Positions 52,173 to 60,668 of a stretch of DNA of 64,000 bases are shown here, piece after piece. The notes under the pieces were generated by a model, which had not been told where the DNA came from, searched no databases, and worked only from the letters and a program-made list of their open reading frames with translations. The stretch lies in assembly GCA_965197375.1 (NCBI GenBank), contig CBDAMZ010000005.1, forward strand, positions 1-64,000. Reading direction: 5' to 3'. Position 1 is the stretch's first letter. Each line of letters begins with the position of its first letter. The translations under genes and the position numbers were made by a program. The stretch comes from CBDAMZ01 sp965197375 (GTDB lineage Bacteria; Acidobacteriota; Vicinamibacteria; Vicinamibacterales; UBA8438).

Positions 52173-53387
52173 CTATTCCAGAAACTGGCGACGTTTGCCG
52201 GGCCGGCTCCGTGCAGGATACCGGTCGAGCTCTGGCGGCACTCTCGTATCGCCAGTGGATCGAGCGACCGCAAGCTCGAGCATTCGTGGAATTTCCTGCT
52301 TACGAAAAAGTGGATCCCCAAGAATCGCGTAGTGCATGTTGCGTCTCTTCGGAATAAATCCGGCGTCTTCGATGTTCCGAACGATCTCGACTTCATCCAT
52401 ACAGCAGCTCGCACCGGCAGCACGAACTACATTTTCTTCGATCATCACGCTTCCCATGTCGTTAGCACCATAGGCCAGGCTGAGCTGCCCAACCTTGCTT
52501 CCCTGCGTCACCCAGGATGCCTGCAGGTTGTCGAAGTTGTCCAGCACCAACCGTGCAATAGCTAACGTTCGGAGATAGTCAACGGCAGCAGTCTCAGCGC
52601 CTCCAAGCTTGGTATTTGATGGTTGATAGCTCCACGTAATAAACGCTGTAAATCCTCCCGTCTCGTCCTGTAACTCTCGTAGTCGAAGGAGATGCTCGAT
52701 GCGCTCAGCTTGGGATTCAACGCTCCCGTACATCATTGTCGCCGTAGTTCGCAGGCCTGCCTCGTGGGCCACACGCATAACCTCGAGCCACTCGGATGCA
52801 GTAGCCTTGCTATAGCAGTTGAGTCGCTCGCGGACACTGTCCACCAGGATCTCCGCGCCCCCGCCAGGAACGCTGTCCAGCCCAGCCACGATCAACCGAT
52901 CGACAACCATTTGGACTGGAAGCTGTGATAGTCGAGACAGGTGAATGATTTCAGGCGGCGACAACGCGTGTAGCTTGAACGTCGGGTATCGAGCCTTTAT
53001 TGCTCGAAATAAATCTTCGTACCAAGTGAGCGGAAGGTCGGGGTTGTGCCCACCCTGCAATAACAGCTGCACCCCACCGACGGCGATCGTCTCGTCGATT
53101 TTTTTGAAGATTTCGTCAAATCCAAGCACGTAACCTTCCTCGGAGCCGACCGGGCGGTAGAACGCACAGAAGTTGCAACGGGCCACACAGACGTTCGTGT
53201 AATTAACGTTGCGGTCGATGATGTAGGTGACAACGCCCGCTGGATGCTTGCTGGCGCGCACCTGATCGGCCAGCCGACCGAGCTGATGGGTTGAGGAGCC
53301 GAGGTAGAGACCGAGCGCCTCCTTACCGGTTAAGCGTTGCCCGCTGAGAATCTTCTGAGAGGCTCGGTCGATGTCACTTGGCCTCAT
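52173..53387 (-). CDS. mqnC: Cyclic dehypoxanthine futalosine synthase
   Basis: Radical SAM enzyme that cyclises dehypoxanthine futalosine. The 404 residues hold the CxxxCxxC cluster site C67, C71, C74 (VCVARCNFCAFYRP). LLLQGGHNPDLPLTWYEDL, LDSVPGGGAEILVD and FITWSYQPSNTKLGG follow, with the C-terminal LAYGANDMGSVMIEENVV. The last 35 residues (basic, Pro-rich) extend beyond the usual end. It overlaps mqnA by 4 bases. Confidence 0.96.
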   Translation of the reverse strand: MRPSDIDRASQKILSGQRLTGKEALGLYLGSSTHQLGRLADQVRASKHPAGVVTYIIDRNVNYTNVCVARCNFCAFYRPVGSEEGYVLGFDEIFKKIDETIAVGGVQLLLQGGHNPDLPLTWYEDLFRAIKARYPTFKLHALSPPEIIHLSRLSQLPVQMVVDRLIVAGLDSVPGGGAEILVDSVRERLNCYSKATASEWLEVMRVAHEAGLRTTATMMYGSVESQAERIEHLLRLRELQDETGGFTAFITWSYQPSNTKLGGAETAAVDYLRTLAIARLVLDNFDNLQASWVTQGSKVGQLSLAYGANDMGSVMIEENVVRAAGASCCMDEVEIVRNIEDAGFIPKRRNMHYAILGDPLFRKQEIPRMLELAVARSTGDTRVPPELDRYPARSRPGKRRQFLE

Positions 53388-54181
53388 AACTCATAAAACC
53401 GCAACGCCACTGAGCTCTGGACGATGCCGAGATCAAGCGCCGCAGCAAAGAACTTCTTCAACCCGGCTCGAGCTTGCTCAGTCAACACATACCGCACATT
53501 TTCGCGGAGATACGTGCCGGCCCACTCGACCAGTTCCTCGTTGTCCTGGCCGTACGCGACCGCGATTTCGTCCAGCGCCGCCACGCCACCGTCACGTGCG
53601 GCACGCAACGCTTCGATATGGACAGCCTCGACTGCCCTCAGGCGCCCGGTCCAGAAGGCCCAGACGAACGGCAAGTTGGTCATAGCCGTCCACTCGTCAC
53701 CGAGGTCAATCTTGTCGAGTCCTTCGGTTTCGTGCTCCGTAAAAAGCGCGACGTCCCCGATAAGAAGCGCTGCGTCACACCGCTTCAGCATCGCTGGAAG
53801 GTCCGGAGGTAGCGTGACAAACTTCGGCTCGATGTCAAACCACTGCGCACACAGGATTCGCAATAACGCTACGGCCGTCCTCGAACAAGAATCGATGGCG
53901 ATCGAACGAATCGCAGTCGTTGGCCGTTTGGTGAACAGCGCTACCGACGCTACCGGACCCTCAGAGGTCACGGCGATATCTGGGACAATATGGTAGTCCG
54001 TCCGCCGGAGATACTCGATACTGGGAATGAGGCCGAGGTCGATTGAACCGTTGTGTAAAAACGACGCGCACTTGGCAGGAACGTCGAACTGAAGGGAAAA
54101 TAAATCAGTTCGCTCGCTGAGACCATGTACGAGCGGTCTAGCATTCAGATACTGGACGGAGCTAACGCGGATCGCGCTCAT
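53384..54181 (-). CDS. mqnA: Chorismate dehydratase
   Basis: Makes 3-enolpyruvyl-benzoate from chorismate, the entry step of the futalosine route. The 265 residues start MSAIRVSSVQYLNARPLVHG. Further on are the IDLGLIPSIEYLR strand, a ligand-contacting CSRTAVALLRIL segment and DLGDEWTAMTNLPFVWAFW, all typical of MqnA/MqnD-type periplasmic-binding-like folds. It overlaps the genes on both sides by 4 bases. Confidence 0.95.
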   Translation of the reverse strand: MSAIRVSSVQYLNARPLVHGLSERTDLFSLQFDVPAKCASFLHNGSIDLGLIPSIEYLRRTDYHIVPDIAVTSEGPVASVALFTKRPTTAIRSIAIDSCSRTAVALLRILCAQWFDIEPKFVTLPPDLPAMLKRCDAALLIGDVALFTEHETEGLDKIDLGDEWTAMTNLPFVWAFWTGRLRAVEAVHIEALRAARDGGVAALDEIAVAYGQDNEELVEWAGTYLRENVRYVLTEQARAGLKKFFAAALDLGIVQSSVALRFYEL

Positions 54182-55113
54182 CCAACTTCTGCTTCAAGCG
54201 TTTCGAAACGGCCGTTCCGTTGGACCGGTACGAGCGCTGCGGCGCTGATGTTCCGCTTAATCTCCTCAAGTGGTGAACGCCGCCAGCCATTCTCCATCGA
54301 GTCGATCGAGGATACCGCGTCCACGTCATTAGCACCGAACGTGAGTGCCACCTGCGCCAGCTTCGGCCCGTGCAGGCTCCAGTCAACCTGTATCGATACG
54401 ATATTGTCAACCAGTAGGCGTGCCAGTGCAACCTGGCGGACGTCTCTGTATCCAGTCGACGACTGAGACCCGCCACGCTGAGGCAATGGAACAAATGCGT
54501 ACACGCTCGCAACGGCCGAGCCCCAAGCCACAATCTGGCGAACGAGGGTCAGGGCATCCTCAGTGGGGTCGCCGAGCGTGAGCCGCGCCACGCGTAACTC
54601 CGCGCGCGATACAATGTCCAGCACGGCCGTGCCATTTAACCGTGCGACACGTGCCTCGGCGATAAGCGCAAGGCCGGCCGATCTAAGTGCCATCAAGGCC
54701 TCGACAAGGCGTTGGCTGTCGCCGCCACTCATCGCTTCGAGCTCGTCGAGTGCAAAGCCGGTGACCGGAGTGCCGCCAGCTGCAGCGACGACCTGCTGCG
54801 TCACCATGACGGCCTGATCTAAATCAGTTGGGTGCCCGACTATTCGCACTTCGCCGGCTGCCTCAGGTATCTGAGGCTGGCTGCCAAGATCGCCATCGGC
54901 CGGCACCTCGGCAACACGCACGAACGTCGCTCGGTTGCCGTGGAGGGCTCGACGTCGTGTGTCCGCAAGCGTCCCCAGGCTGAGTAGGTCGTGCGTCTCT
55001 ATCAGGGCGTCGATGTCGGCAGGCTCCAGCCGCCCACCTCGCTCAAGTTTCGCTCCGATCCGATCCAGGTCGATCGACACTTTAGAGTTCTCTCCAGATT
55101 CTAAGTCGAACAT
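54178..55113 (-). CDS. Cysteine-free MqnE homologue (radical-SAM pseudoenzyme)
   Basis: A 311-residue protein clearly related to aminofutalosine synthase MqnE. The N-terminus, LERGGRLEPADIDALIETHD then LLSLGTLADTRRRALHGNRA, matches the MqnE start. The C-terminal RDVRQVALARLLVDNIVSIQ and GPKLAQVALTFGANDVDAV match its end. Where MqnE carries the CxxxCxxC cluster motif this protein reads TFVRVAEVPADGDLGSQ, and the whole sequence contains no cysteine. The PGGGAEI substrate motif is also missing. It therefore cannot do radical SAM chemistry. It overlaps mqnA by 4 bases and follows the UbiD gene by 13, so it is retained in a tight operon. A partner or regulator of MqnC or a true MqnE elsewhere is possible. 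Confidence 0.85.
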   Translation of the reverse strand: MFDLESGENSKVSIDLDRIGAKLERGGRLEPADIDALIETHDLLSLGTLADTRRRALHGNRATFVRVAEVPADGDLGSQPQIPEAAGEVRIVGHPTDLDQAVMVTQQVVAAAGGTPVTGFALDELEAMSGGDSQRLVEALMALRSAGLALIAEARVARLNGTAVLDIVSRAELRVARLTLGDPTEDALTLVRQIVAWGSAVASVYAFVPLPQRGGSQSSTGYRDVRQVALARLLVDNIVSIQVDWSLHGPKLAQVALTFGANDVDAVSSIDSMENGWRRSPLEEIKRNISAAALVPVQRNGRFETLEAEVG

Positions 55114-55126
55114 GGAGCCGCGATAC

Positions 55127-56581
55127 TTACGGACTCAGCCGCTTGCTGATCCCGGCCCAGATCTCTCCTGCCCGCTTGGCGGCGGCTTCAGTTGTCCTAA
55201 TCCGGTGTGGCCACTCCCGCTTGAATCCCTCGGATGCCCACTTCCGAGTAGCGTCGATCCCCATCTTGCTACCGTAGGCCGGCCGAGGTGATGCTTGTTC
55301 GAGGTCGTCAACCGGGCCGTAAGTGAACTGAATATCGCGCTGAGGATCGATATGGGTACCCACGATCCACGCTACTTCCCCCTCGTCGTGCACGTCGACG
55401 TCCTTGTCCACCACGACGATAATTTTAGAGAACATTAGTTGACCGAGCCCCCACAGCGTATTCATGATCTTCCGCGCGTGCCCCGGGTATCGCTTGTCGA
55501 TCGACACGATCACCAGGTTGTGAAAAATCCCCTCAGCCGGAAAGTGCATGTCGACAATTTCTGGTGCCGTCTTGCGTATCAGCGGTAGAAAGATCTGCGC
55601 ACTTGCCAGCCCGAGGTGGTAGTCCTCCATTGGTGGAATCCCGACGATCGTGGTGAGATAGGTCGGCCGGTCCCGCTGCGTGATGCACTGGATGTGAAAC
55701 ACGGGAAAGTCGTCTCCCAGTGAGTAGAAACCCGTGTGGTCGCCGAACGGACCCTCACGACGACGCTCCCCAGGCTCGACATAACCCTCCAGCACGATCT
55801 GTGCGCTGGCCGGCACCTCAAGGTCGACCGTCTTGCACTTAACAAGCTCCACCCGGCGGCGTGCAAGTAAACCGGCAAGTAATAGCTCATCCAATCCCTC
55901 TGGCATCGGCGCCGTCGCAGCGTACGCCAGAACGGGCGCCGGGCTGAGTGCTACCGCTACCTCCAGCCGACGTCCGAGATGCTCGGCCACGCGGAAGTGC
56001 TGGGCACCCCCTTTGTGACGCTGCCAGTGCATAGCTGTCGTGCGGCCGTCGAACACCTGCATACGATACGTGCCGATGTTGCGGACGCCGGTCTCTGGGT
56101 CCTTGGTAATGACGAGCGGGAACGTAATGTACCGCCCCCCGTCTTCCGGCCAGCAGCGGAGGATAGGAAGATCGTCTAGGGTGCCATCTGGTCGGACGAC
56201 CTCCTGGCACGCCGCGTCACGTACCATCTTCGGCATCAGATCGGAGAGCCGGCTGACCATCGGCACCATTTTAATGACATCCATCAAGCCCGACGGCGCC
56301 TTCGGCTCGGTCAATTCCTCGATCTCCTTGGCTATCTGGTCGAGCGAATTGACGCCGAGCGCGAGACACATACGATCCACTGACCCGAAGAGATTCGTCG
56401 CGACGGGAATCGCGTAACCTGTCGGCTTTTCGAATAGGAGCGCTGGTCCACCCCTGGCCGATTTCGATACCAGATCGGTCACCGCACAGATCTCAAGATC
56501 TGGGCTCACCTCCTCACGAACACGTTGCAACCAGCCCCGCTGGCTGAGCGCCGTGATGAACTCGTCCAAATCTCTATGCAT
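55127..56581 (-). CDS. UbiD-family decarboxylase (probable MqnL)
   Basis: Prenyl-FMN-dependent decarboxylase, in this context of prenylated dihydroxynaphthoate. The 484 residues start MHRDLDEFITALSQRGWLQR. They contain RNIGTYRMQVFDGRTTAMHW, GAQHFRVAEHLGRRLEVAV and EGPFGDHTGFYSLGDDFPVF. ILEGYVEPGERRREGPFGD includes the Arg-Glu pair of the active site, and MDVIKMVPMVSRLSDLMPK lies in the N-terminal part. ATG 56581 is chosen; 31 further in-frame codons upstream have no family resemblance. UbiX, its cofactor maker, is in the same cluster. Confidence 0.93.
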   Translation of the reverse strand: MHRDLDEFITALSQRGWLQRVREEVSPDLEICAVTDLVSKSARGGPALLFEKPTGYAIPVATNLFGSVDRMCLALGVNSLDQIAKEIEELTEPKAPSGLMDVIKMVPMVSRLSDLMPKMVRDAACQEVVRPDGTLDDLPILRCWPEDGGRYITFPLVITKDPETGVRNIGTYRMQVFDGRTTAMHWQRHKGGAQHFRVAEHLGRRLEVAVALSPAPVLAYAATAPMPEGLDELLLAGLLARRRVELVKCKTVDLEVPASAQIVLEGYVEPGERRREGPFGDHTGFYSLGDDFPVFHIQCITQRDRPTYLTTIVGIPPMEDYHLGLASAQIFLPLIRKTAPEIVDMHFPAEGIFHNLVIVSIDKRYPGHARKIMNTLWGLGQLMFSKIIVVVDKDVDVHDEGEVAWIVGTHIDPQRDIQFTYGPVDDLEQASPRPAYGSKMGIDATRKWASEGFKREWPHRIRTTEAAAKRAGEIWAGISKRLSP

Positions 56582-56585
56582 CGTT

Positions 56586-57542
56586 CTAGTTTCCGTCCAT
56601 AGCGTCCGCAATCCGTTGTGCCAAAGCGAGCGCTCGACGCCCGTCCTGGCCACCGACCAGAGGCGATTTTCCACTGCTGGCCGATCTCACAAAATCGACG
56701 ATCTCCCGTTCAAGTGGTTCAGCAGGTGTCACTTCTAGGCGTCCCCCTTCAATGACCGGCTCCGCGCCGGGGTGGCGCTTCACCTCCCACGCTTCGACCT
56801 GCTGTTCCGCGTAGTCGATCGACAGGTAGGTGTGCGATTGAAAGATACGCAACTTGCGAACCCGGTCGCGGCTGATTCGACTTGCCGTCAAGTTAGCAAT
56901 GCACCCACTTGCGAACTTGATCCGGGCATTTGCGATGTCAACGCGATCGCTCAGCACGGGAACCCCGACTGCCTCGATCGCGACCGGCTCAGAATTGACG
57001 AACGCGAGCACGACGTCAAGATCATGGATCATAACGTCAAAAACCACGTCGATGTCGAGGCTGCGAACCGAAAATGGCGAGAGTCGATGCACTTCAATGA
57101 ACCGGGGTGTCGTAACCAGCGGCAACGCCGTCGCGACGGCTGGATTATACCGTTCGGTGTGTCCGACGGCGAGTGTCGCACCCGAGGCAGCAGCAGCCTC
57201 AAGCATGGCGTCGGCCTCGGGGACCGACGCCGAGACCGGCTTCTCGACGAGCACGGCCACTCCCGCGCGTAGGAACGGAAGCGCGACCCGAGCGTGCGCT
57301 TCGGTCGGAACGGCCAGCGTGATGGCGTCAACCTCCAACGGCCCGACGGCGCCCTGAAGATCTGAAATTTCGTAGACGGCGCGTGTGCTGGTTTCTGACG
57401 CCACCTTTTCGGCGCGAGCGGTATTGGTGTCAACAACCGCAACGAGGTCGACCTCAGAAAGATTGGCTAGAATCCTAGCATGGTGACGGCCGAGGTGGCC
57501 CACTCCGACGACGGCGACTCGCAACACGCGACCCGTTGTCAC
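56586..57542 (-). CDS. Gfo/Idh/MocA-family oxidoreductase
   Basis: A 318-residue NAD(P)-dependent sugar-type dehydrogenase. The Rossmann loop is VAVVGVGHLGRHHARILANL, the EKP motif is VAVLVEKPVSASVPEADAML, and VGHTERYNPAV and FDVMIHDLDVVL carry the usual catalytic His and Asp. It lies between lpxI and the UbiD gene, overlapping lpxI by 4 bases. In some bacteria a Gfo/Idh enzyme (GnnA) oxidises UDP-GlcNAc at C3 for diamino lipid A, but its partner aminotransferase GnnB is not seen here. The substrate is unproven. Confidence 0.85.
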   Translation of the reverse strand: MTTGRVLRVAVVGVGHLGRHHARILANLSEVDLVAVVDTNTARAEKVASETSTRAVYEISDLQGAVGPLEVDAITLAVPTEAHARVALPFLRAGVAVLVEKPVSASVPEADAMLEAAAASGATLAVGHTERYNPAVATALPLVTTPRFIEVHRLSPFSVRSLDIDVVFDVMIHDLDVVLAFVNSEPVAIEAVGVPVLSDRVDIANARIKFASGCIANLTASRISRDRVRKLRIFQSHTYLSIDYAEQQVEAWEVKRHPGAEPVIEGGRLEVTPAEPLEREIVDFVRSASSGKSPLVGGQDGRRALALAQRIADAMDGN

Positions 57543-58378
57543 GATGTCACACTCTGCGAAAGGATCGCGCGGCCAACAACCGTGATCCCAGCCGCGTTGG
57601 CAGCGTCGAACACCCGCCGGCCATCCAGTACGAGTGACCGTCCCGCATCAATCGAAAGCGCCGATGCTTGCGCATCACGAAGGGCCTCGATCGTCGGTAA
57701 ACCAATCACTGGCACGTCGAAGCGCATGTCCTGGTCTGGCTTAGCCACCTTGATGACTCGCGTCCCTGGCCCGGCCAACCGGCCGGCGCGCGCGATCACT
57801 TCGTCAGTGCCCTCCATGGCCTCGACCGCGACCACCGCTCGCGCTTTGACCACGATAGTTTGCCCGATATCAAGCCCGGCGATCGCGTCGCCCGCCTTGT
57901 AACCGAGCTCGAAATCAGACCGTTCGTCATCGGTCGGCGCGCGCCTAGTCAGCGTGCCGACGCGAGCCAGCAGCGGTTCGAGAAATACCGTCGAGTCAAC
58001 CAGCTCGATCCCATAGTCGCGTAACACCTCCGCTACTGCAGAAATCAGGGCGTCGGTGTTCCGCGTCCGAAGGCGCCGCAGAACGGACAGTAGCGTAAGA
58101 TCCGGCGCGACGCCCGCAAAAAGCTTCGTGTGCTTGACCTGCCCGGCCATGAGCGCCTGGGAGATGCCGGATTCTTTTAGGATGGAAATGCAATGGCCGA
58201 GCTGGCCCAACGAGACCCAGTGGAGATCGGCTGGACGCCCAGCCGCTACCGCCTGCTCAAGTGACGGACTCGCCTCTTCCCGAATCGCCACGACCGTGAC
58301 GTCATGCCCCAGACTCCTCGCCGCTTCCAAGGCAAGAAACGGGAATTTGCCGTTGCCGGCAATCAGGCCGATTCGCAT
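57539..58378 (-). CDS. lpxI: UDP-2,3-diacylglucosamine pyrophosphatase LpxI
   Basis: Makes lipid X from UDP-2,3-diacylglucosamine, replacing LpxH. The 279 residues start MRIGLIAGNGKFPFLALEAA and have SLGQLGHCISILKESG. MAGQVKHTKLFAGVAPDLTL and TRNTDALISAVAEVL follow, with KPDQDMRFDVPVIGLPTIEA near the end; these are the LpxI (DUF1009) hallmarks. It is 209 bases downstream of the fabZ-lpxA gene. Confidence 0.95.
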   Translation of the reverse strand: MRIGLIAGNGKFPFLALEAARSLGHDVTVVAIREEASPSLEQAVAAGRPADLHWVSLGQLGHCISILKESGISQALMAGQVKHTKLFAGVAPDLTLLSVLRRLRTRNTDALISAVAEVLRDYGIELVDSTVFLEPLLARVGTLTRRAPTDDERSDFELGYKAGDAIAGLDIGQTIVVKARAVVAVEAMEGTDEVIARAGRLAGPGTRVIKVAKPDQDMRFDVPVIGLPTIEALRDAQASALSIDAGRSLVLDGRRVFDAANAAGITVVGRAILSQSVTS

Positions 58379-58587
58379 GGGCAGTGGCTAGCGTGCCGAG
58401 TCAGGCATCCGCTGATGTTTTCCGGGCAGGGCATCCCGCTTTGTTACGTGGCTCATCGCTTCTACGCTCCCAGTATGCGCGAAGTTCGCGCCTCACTAAC
58501 CAGGCGCCTCGCCCCTGATAATTTCTCACCACACTCCAGACTCGCGATACTAGGAAATCACGCTAAAAACGCAGTACGGTAGAGCTT

Positions 58588-59841
58588 CTACTCTTCCACG
58601 CCAACGGACTCGACGCGCCGGGGAGGTCGACGCAGGTTGACGCCTCGCGTTGACGTGCGGATGAATTCGGCCAAGTAGGAAACCTCAGGACATGCTAGGA
58701 CCACATCGGCTGCGATCCGCTCCAGCGCCTGGGTTGTGTTGAGCTTCGACTGTAGGAGATACCGGTAGGCATGCTTCAGTTTCGCGATCGTAAGCTTCGG
58801 TACACCTCGCCGCTCGAGGCCGATGGTGTTCAGCCCATAGATACGGGCGCGGTTCCCGACCGTCTTCCCGTACGGCAGGGCATCCATCGTCACCACGCTG
58901 TAGCCACCGATGAAGGCCTGGCGGCCGACCCGGCAAAATTGGTGGACGCCAGAAAACGCGCTGATGGTGGCGTCATCCTCGACGACTACGTGGCCGCCCA
59001 ACGTCGCGCCGTTACCGAAGATCGTGTTGTTTCCAATAATGCAGTCGTGCGCCACGTGGGCATAGGCCATAAACACGTTGGCGTCCCCAATGAGAGTCAC
59101 CCCTCCACCCCCGCGTGTTCCACGGTGGATCGTCACGAACTCACGAAACACGTTGCGGTTCCCGATCACGAGCCGCGTGTCCTCTCCCCGGAACTTGAGG
59201 TCTTGGGGAATCAGTCCAACCGACGCAAAAGGGAAGATCTGGCAATTGTCTCCGACTTTGGTGTCACCGGCGACGACCGCTGAGGCGCCAATGCGGCAAC
59301 CGCGCCCGACCCGGACGCCAGACCCAATGACAGCGTAAGGGCCGATGACCGTGCCGGCCCCGATCACTGCACCAGAATGCACGATGGCCGTCGAATCGAT
59401 ACGTTCGGCCCCGTCGTCGATACTGATAAGCAACTCCGCCTCTGCGACGGTACGTTCGCCAACGGTAGCCACCGCCCGGGCCACAGCTAGCTCGCTCAGG
59501 CGGCGCTCAAGCGTAACCTCAAGACGGAGTCGATCGCCTGGCACGACCTGATGACGGAACCTAGCGTTGTTAACCCCGCGAAGTGCCGCACGTCGATGCG
59601 ATGCCTCGCCACTCTCATGGAGGAGGAGCAAGGTCGCAACTTGAACCAAAGCCTCGATCATCATCACACCAGGCATAAGAGGTGTGCCGGGGAAGTGACC
59701 CTGGAAGTACTCCTCGTTGACCGTCACGTTCTTCACGGCAACAAGGCGCTTACCTGGCTCGTGTCCGACGACCGCGTCGACCAGTAGCGATGGGTACCGA
59801 TAATCAAGGCGGTCGAGAACGAGAGGGATGTCAAGCGACAC
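58588..59841 (-). CDS. Fused FabZ dehydratase and LpxA acyltransferase
   Basis: One 417-residue frame. Residues 1-147 are FabZ: LVDAVVGHEPGKRLVAVKNV and GHFPGTPLMPGVMMIEAL, with catalytic H49 and E63. Residues about 150-417 are LpxA: hexapeptide left-handed helix repeats (VIGAGTVIGPYAVIGSG), the GLIPQDLKFRGE loop, MAYAHVAHDCIIGNN with catalytic-type H265, GVHQFCRVGRQAFIGGYSVV and the C-terminal helices with YRYLLQSKLNTTQALE. FabZ makes enoyl-ACP from 3-hydroxyacyl-ACP, while LpxA uses 3-hydroxyacyl-ACP for lipid A. Fusion thus puts two competing users of one substrate in one chain. No LpxD gene lies beside it. Confidence 0.93.
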   Translation of the reverse strand: MSLDIPLVLDRLDYRYPSLLVDAVVGHEPGKRLVAVKNVTVNEEYFQGHFPGTPLMPGVMMIEALVQVATLLLLHESGEASHRRAALRGVNNARFRHQVVPGDRLRLEVTLERRLSELAVARAVATVGERTVAEAELLISIDDGAERIDSTAIVHSGAVIGAGTVIGPYAVIGSGVRVGRGCRIGASAVVAGDTKVGDNCQIFPFASVGLIPQDLKFRGEDTRLVIGNRNVFREFVTIHRGTRGGGGVTLIGDANVFMAYAHVAHDCIIGNNTIFGNGATLGGHVVVEDDATISAFSGVHQFCRVGRQAFIGGYSVVTMDALPYGKTVGNRARIYGLNTIGLERRGVPKLTIAKLKHAYRYLLQSKLNTTQALERIAADVVLACPEVSYLAEFIRTSTRGVNLRRPPRRVESVGVEE

Positions 59842-59928
59842 AGCGCTAACAGTCAGCAGCGTACAGGGTTCCGAAACGCCGCATCTACCGAGTCCACTGA
59901 GAGGTCACAGGCAGCCACATCCAGCACA

Positions 59929-60579
59929 CTACGGTGTGCCGGCCGTGGCAGCGTTTACAGCATCAATGAGGTCTTGCGTAAGATCGAGCGATCGATCGGC
60001 CCAGACGAGACCGCCATCACCGACATTAAAAAGAAATTGTAGCTCCTTCTCTGCCACTAGCTGTTCGATGGCTGGAACGAACTGCTTCTGAAACCCAGTC
60101 TCGAGCTCTTGCCGGAGTGCCTGCACCTCAGCATCGGCGTCCTGAGTTATTCGCTGCATGTCCGCTTGTGCATCCTGGTTCATGCGCTCGATGTCGACCT
60201 GTAGTCTCGAAATCTCGCGTTGGAGGTTAAGCCTGGCTACTGAGCTTAGAACGTTCCGCCCCTGCTCAAGCTTCACCTGTGTTTGCTGCAACTGCTGGTT
60301 GCGCGCGTCAATTGTTCCCTGCAGTTCTTTGCTTTTTGCTTCGATCTCAGCCAGTTTTTGATTGGTCAGCTCCTCAACCTTCGCGTTCGCGGCCTGGCCA
60401 ACGGTCGACTCTGCCGCCACTCGCTGAAGGTTGATGTACGCGTACTTCGACCCGGCTGGAAAAACAGGCGCTGCCAGGCTGGCTTGCTGCGCCTCAGCAG
60501 CGACGGCTGCTGTCCCTAACACGAACCCAGCCAGCAGTACTGGAGCCGTAAACTTTATCACTGGAATCACAGGCCTCAT
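59929..60579 (-). CDS. skp: OmpH/Skp-family periplasmic chaperone
   Basis: Periplasmic chaperone for outer-membrane proteins. The 216-residue precursor has a signal peptide (FTAPVLLAGFVLGTAAVAAEA). The mature part begins near KYAYINLQRVAAES, then forms a long helical tentacle region (TNQKLAEIEAKSKELQGTID, QLQQTQVKLEQG) and a C-terminal beta part. ATG 60579 (MRPVIPVIKF) is chosen; 60 further open codons upstream lie in the bamA-skp gap and lack signal-peptide character. It is downstream of bamA, as is usual. Confidence 0.9.
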   Translation of the reverse strand: MRPVIPVIKFTAPVLLAGFVLGTAAVAAEAQQASLAAPVFPAGSKYAYINLQRVAAESTVGQAANAKVEELTNQKLAEIEAKSKELQGTIDARNQQLQQTQVKLEQGRNVLSSVARLNLQREISRLQVDIERMNQDAQADMQRITQDADAEVQALRQELETGFQKQFVPAIEQLVAEKELQFLFNVGDGGLVWADRSLDLTQDLIDAVNAATAGTP

Positions 60580-60668
60580 CAGCGATGCCCTCCGTCGTGC
60601 GCGTACCGCCTCGCAGTGCGCACTTTCGTTGTGTCTGAATTGCTCGGTCCCCGCTCGCGCGCAGAACA

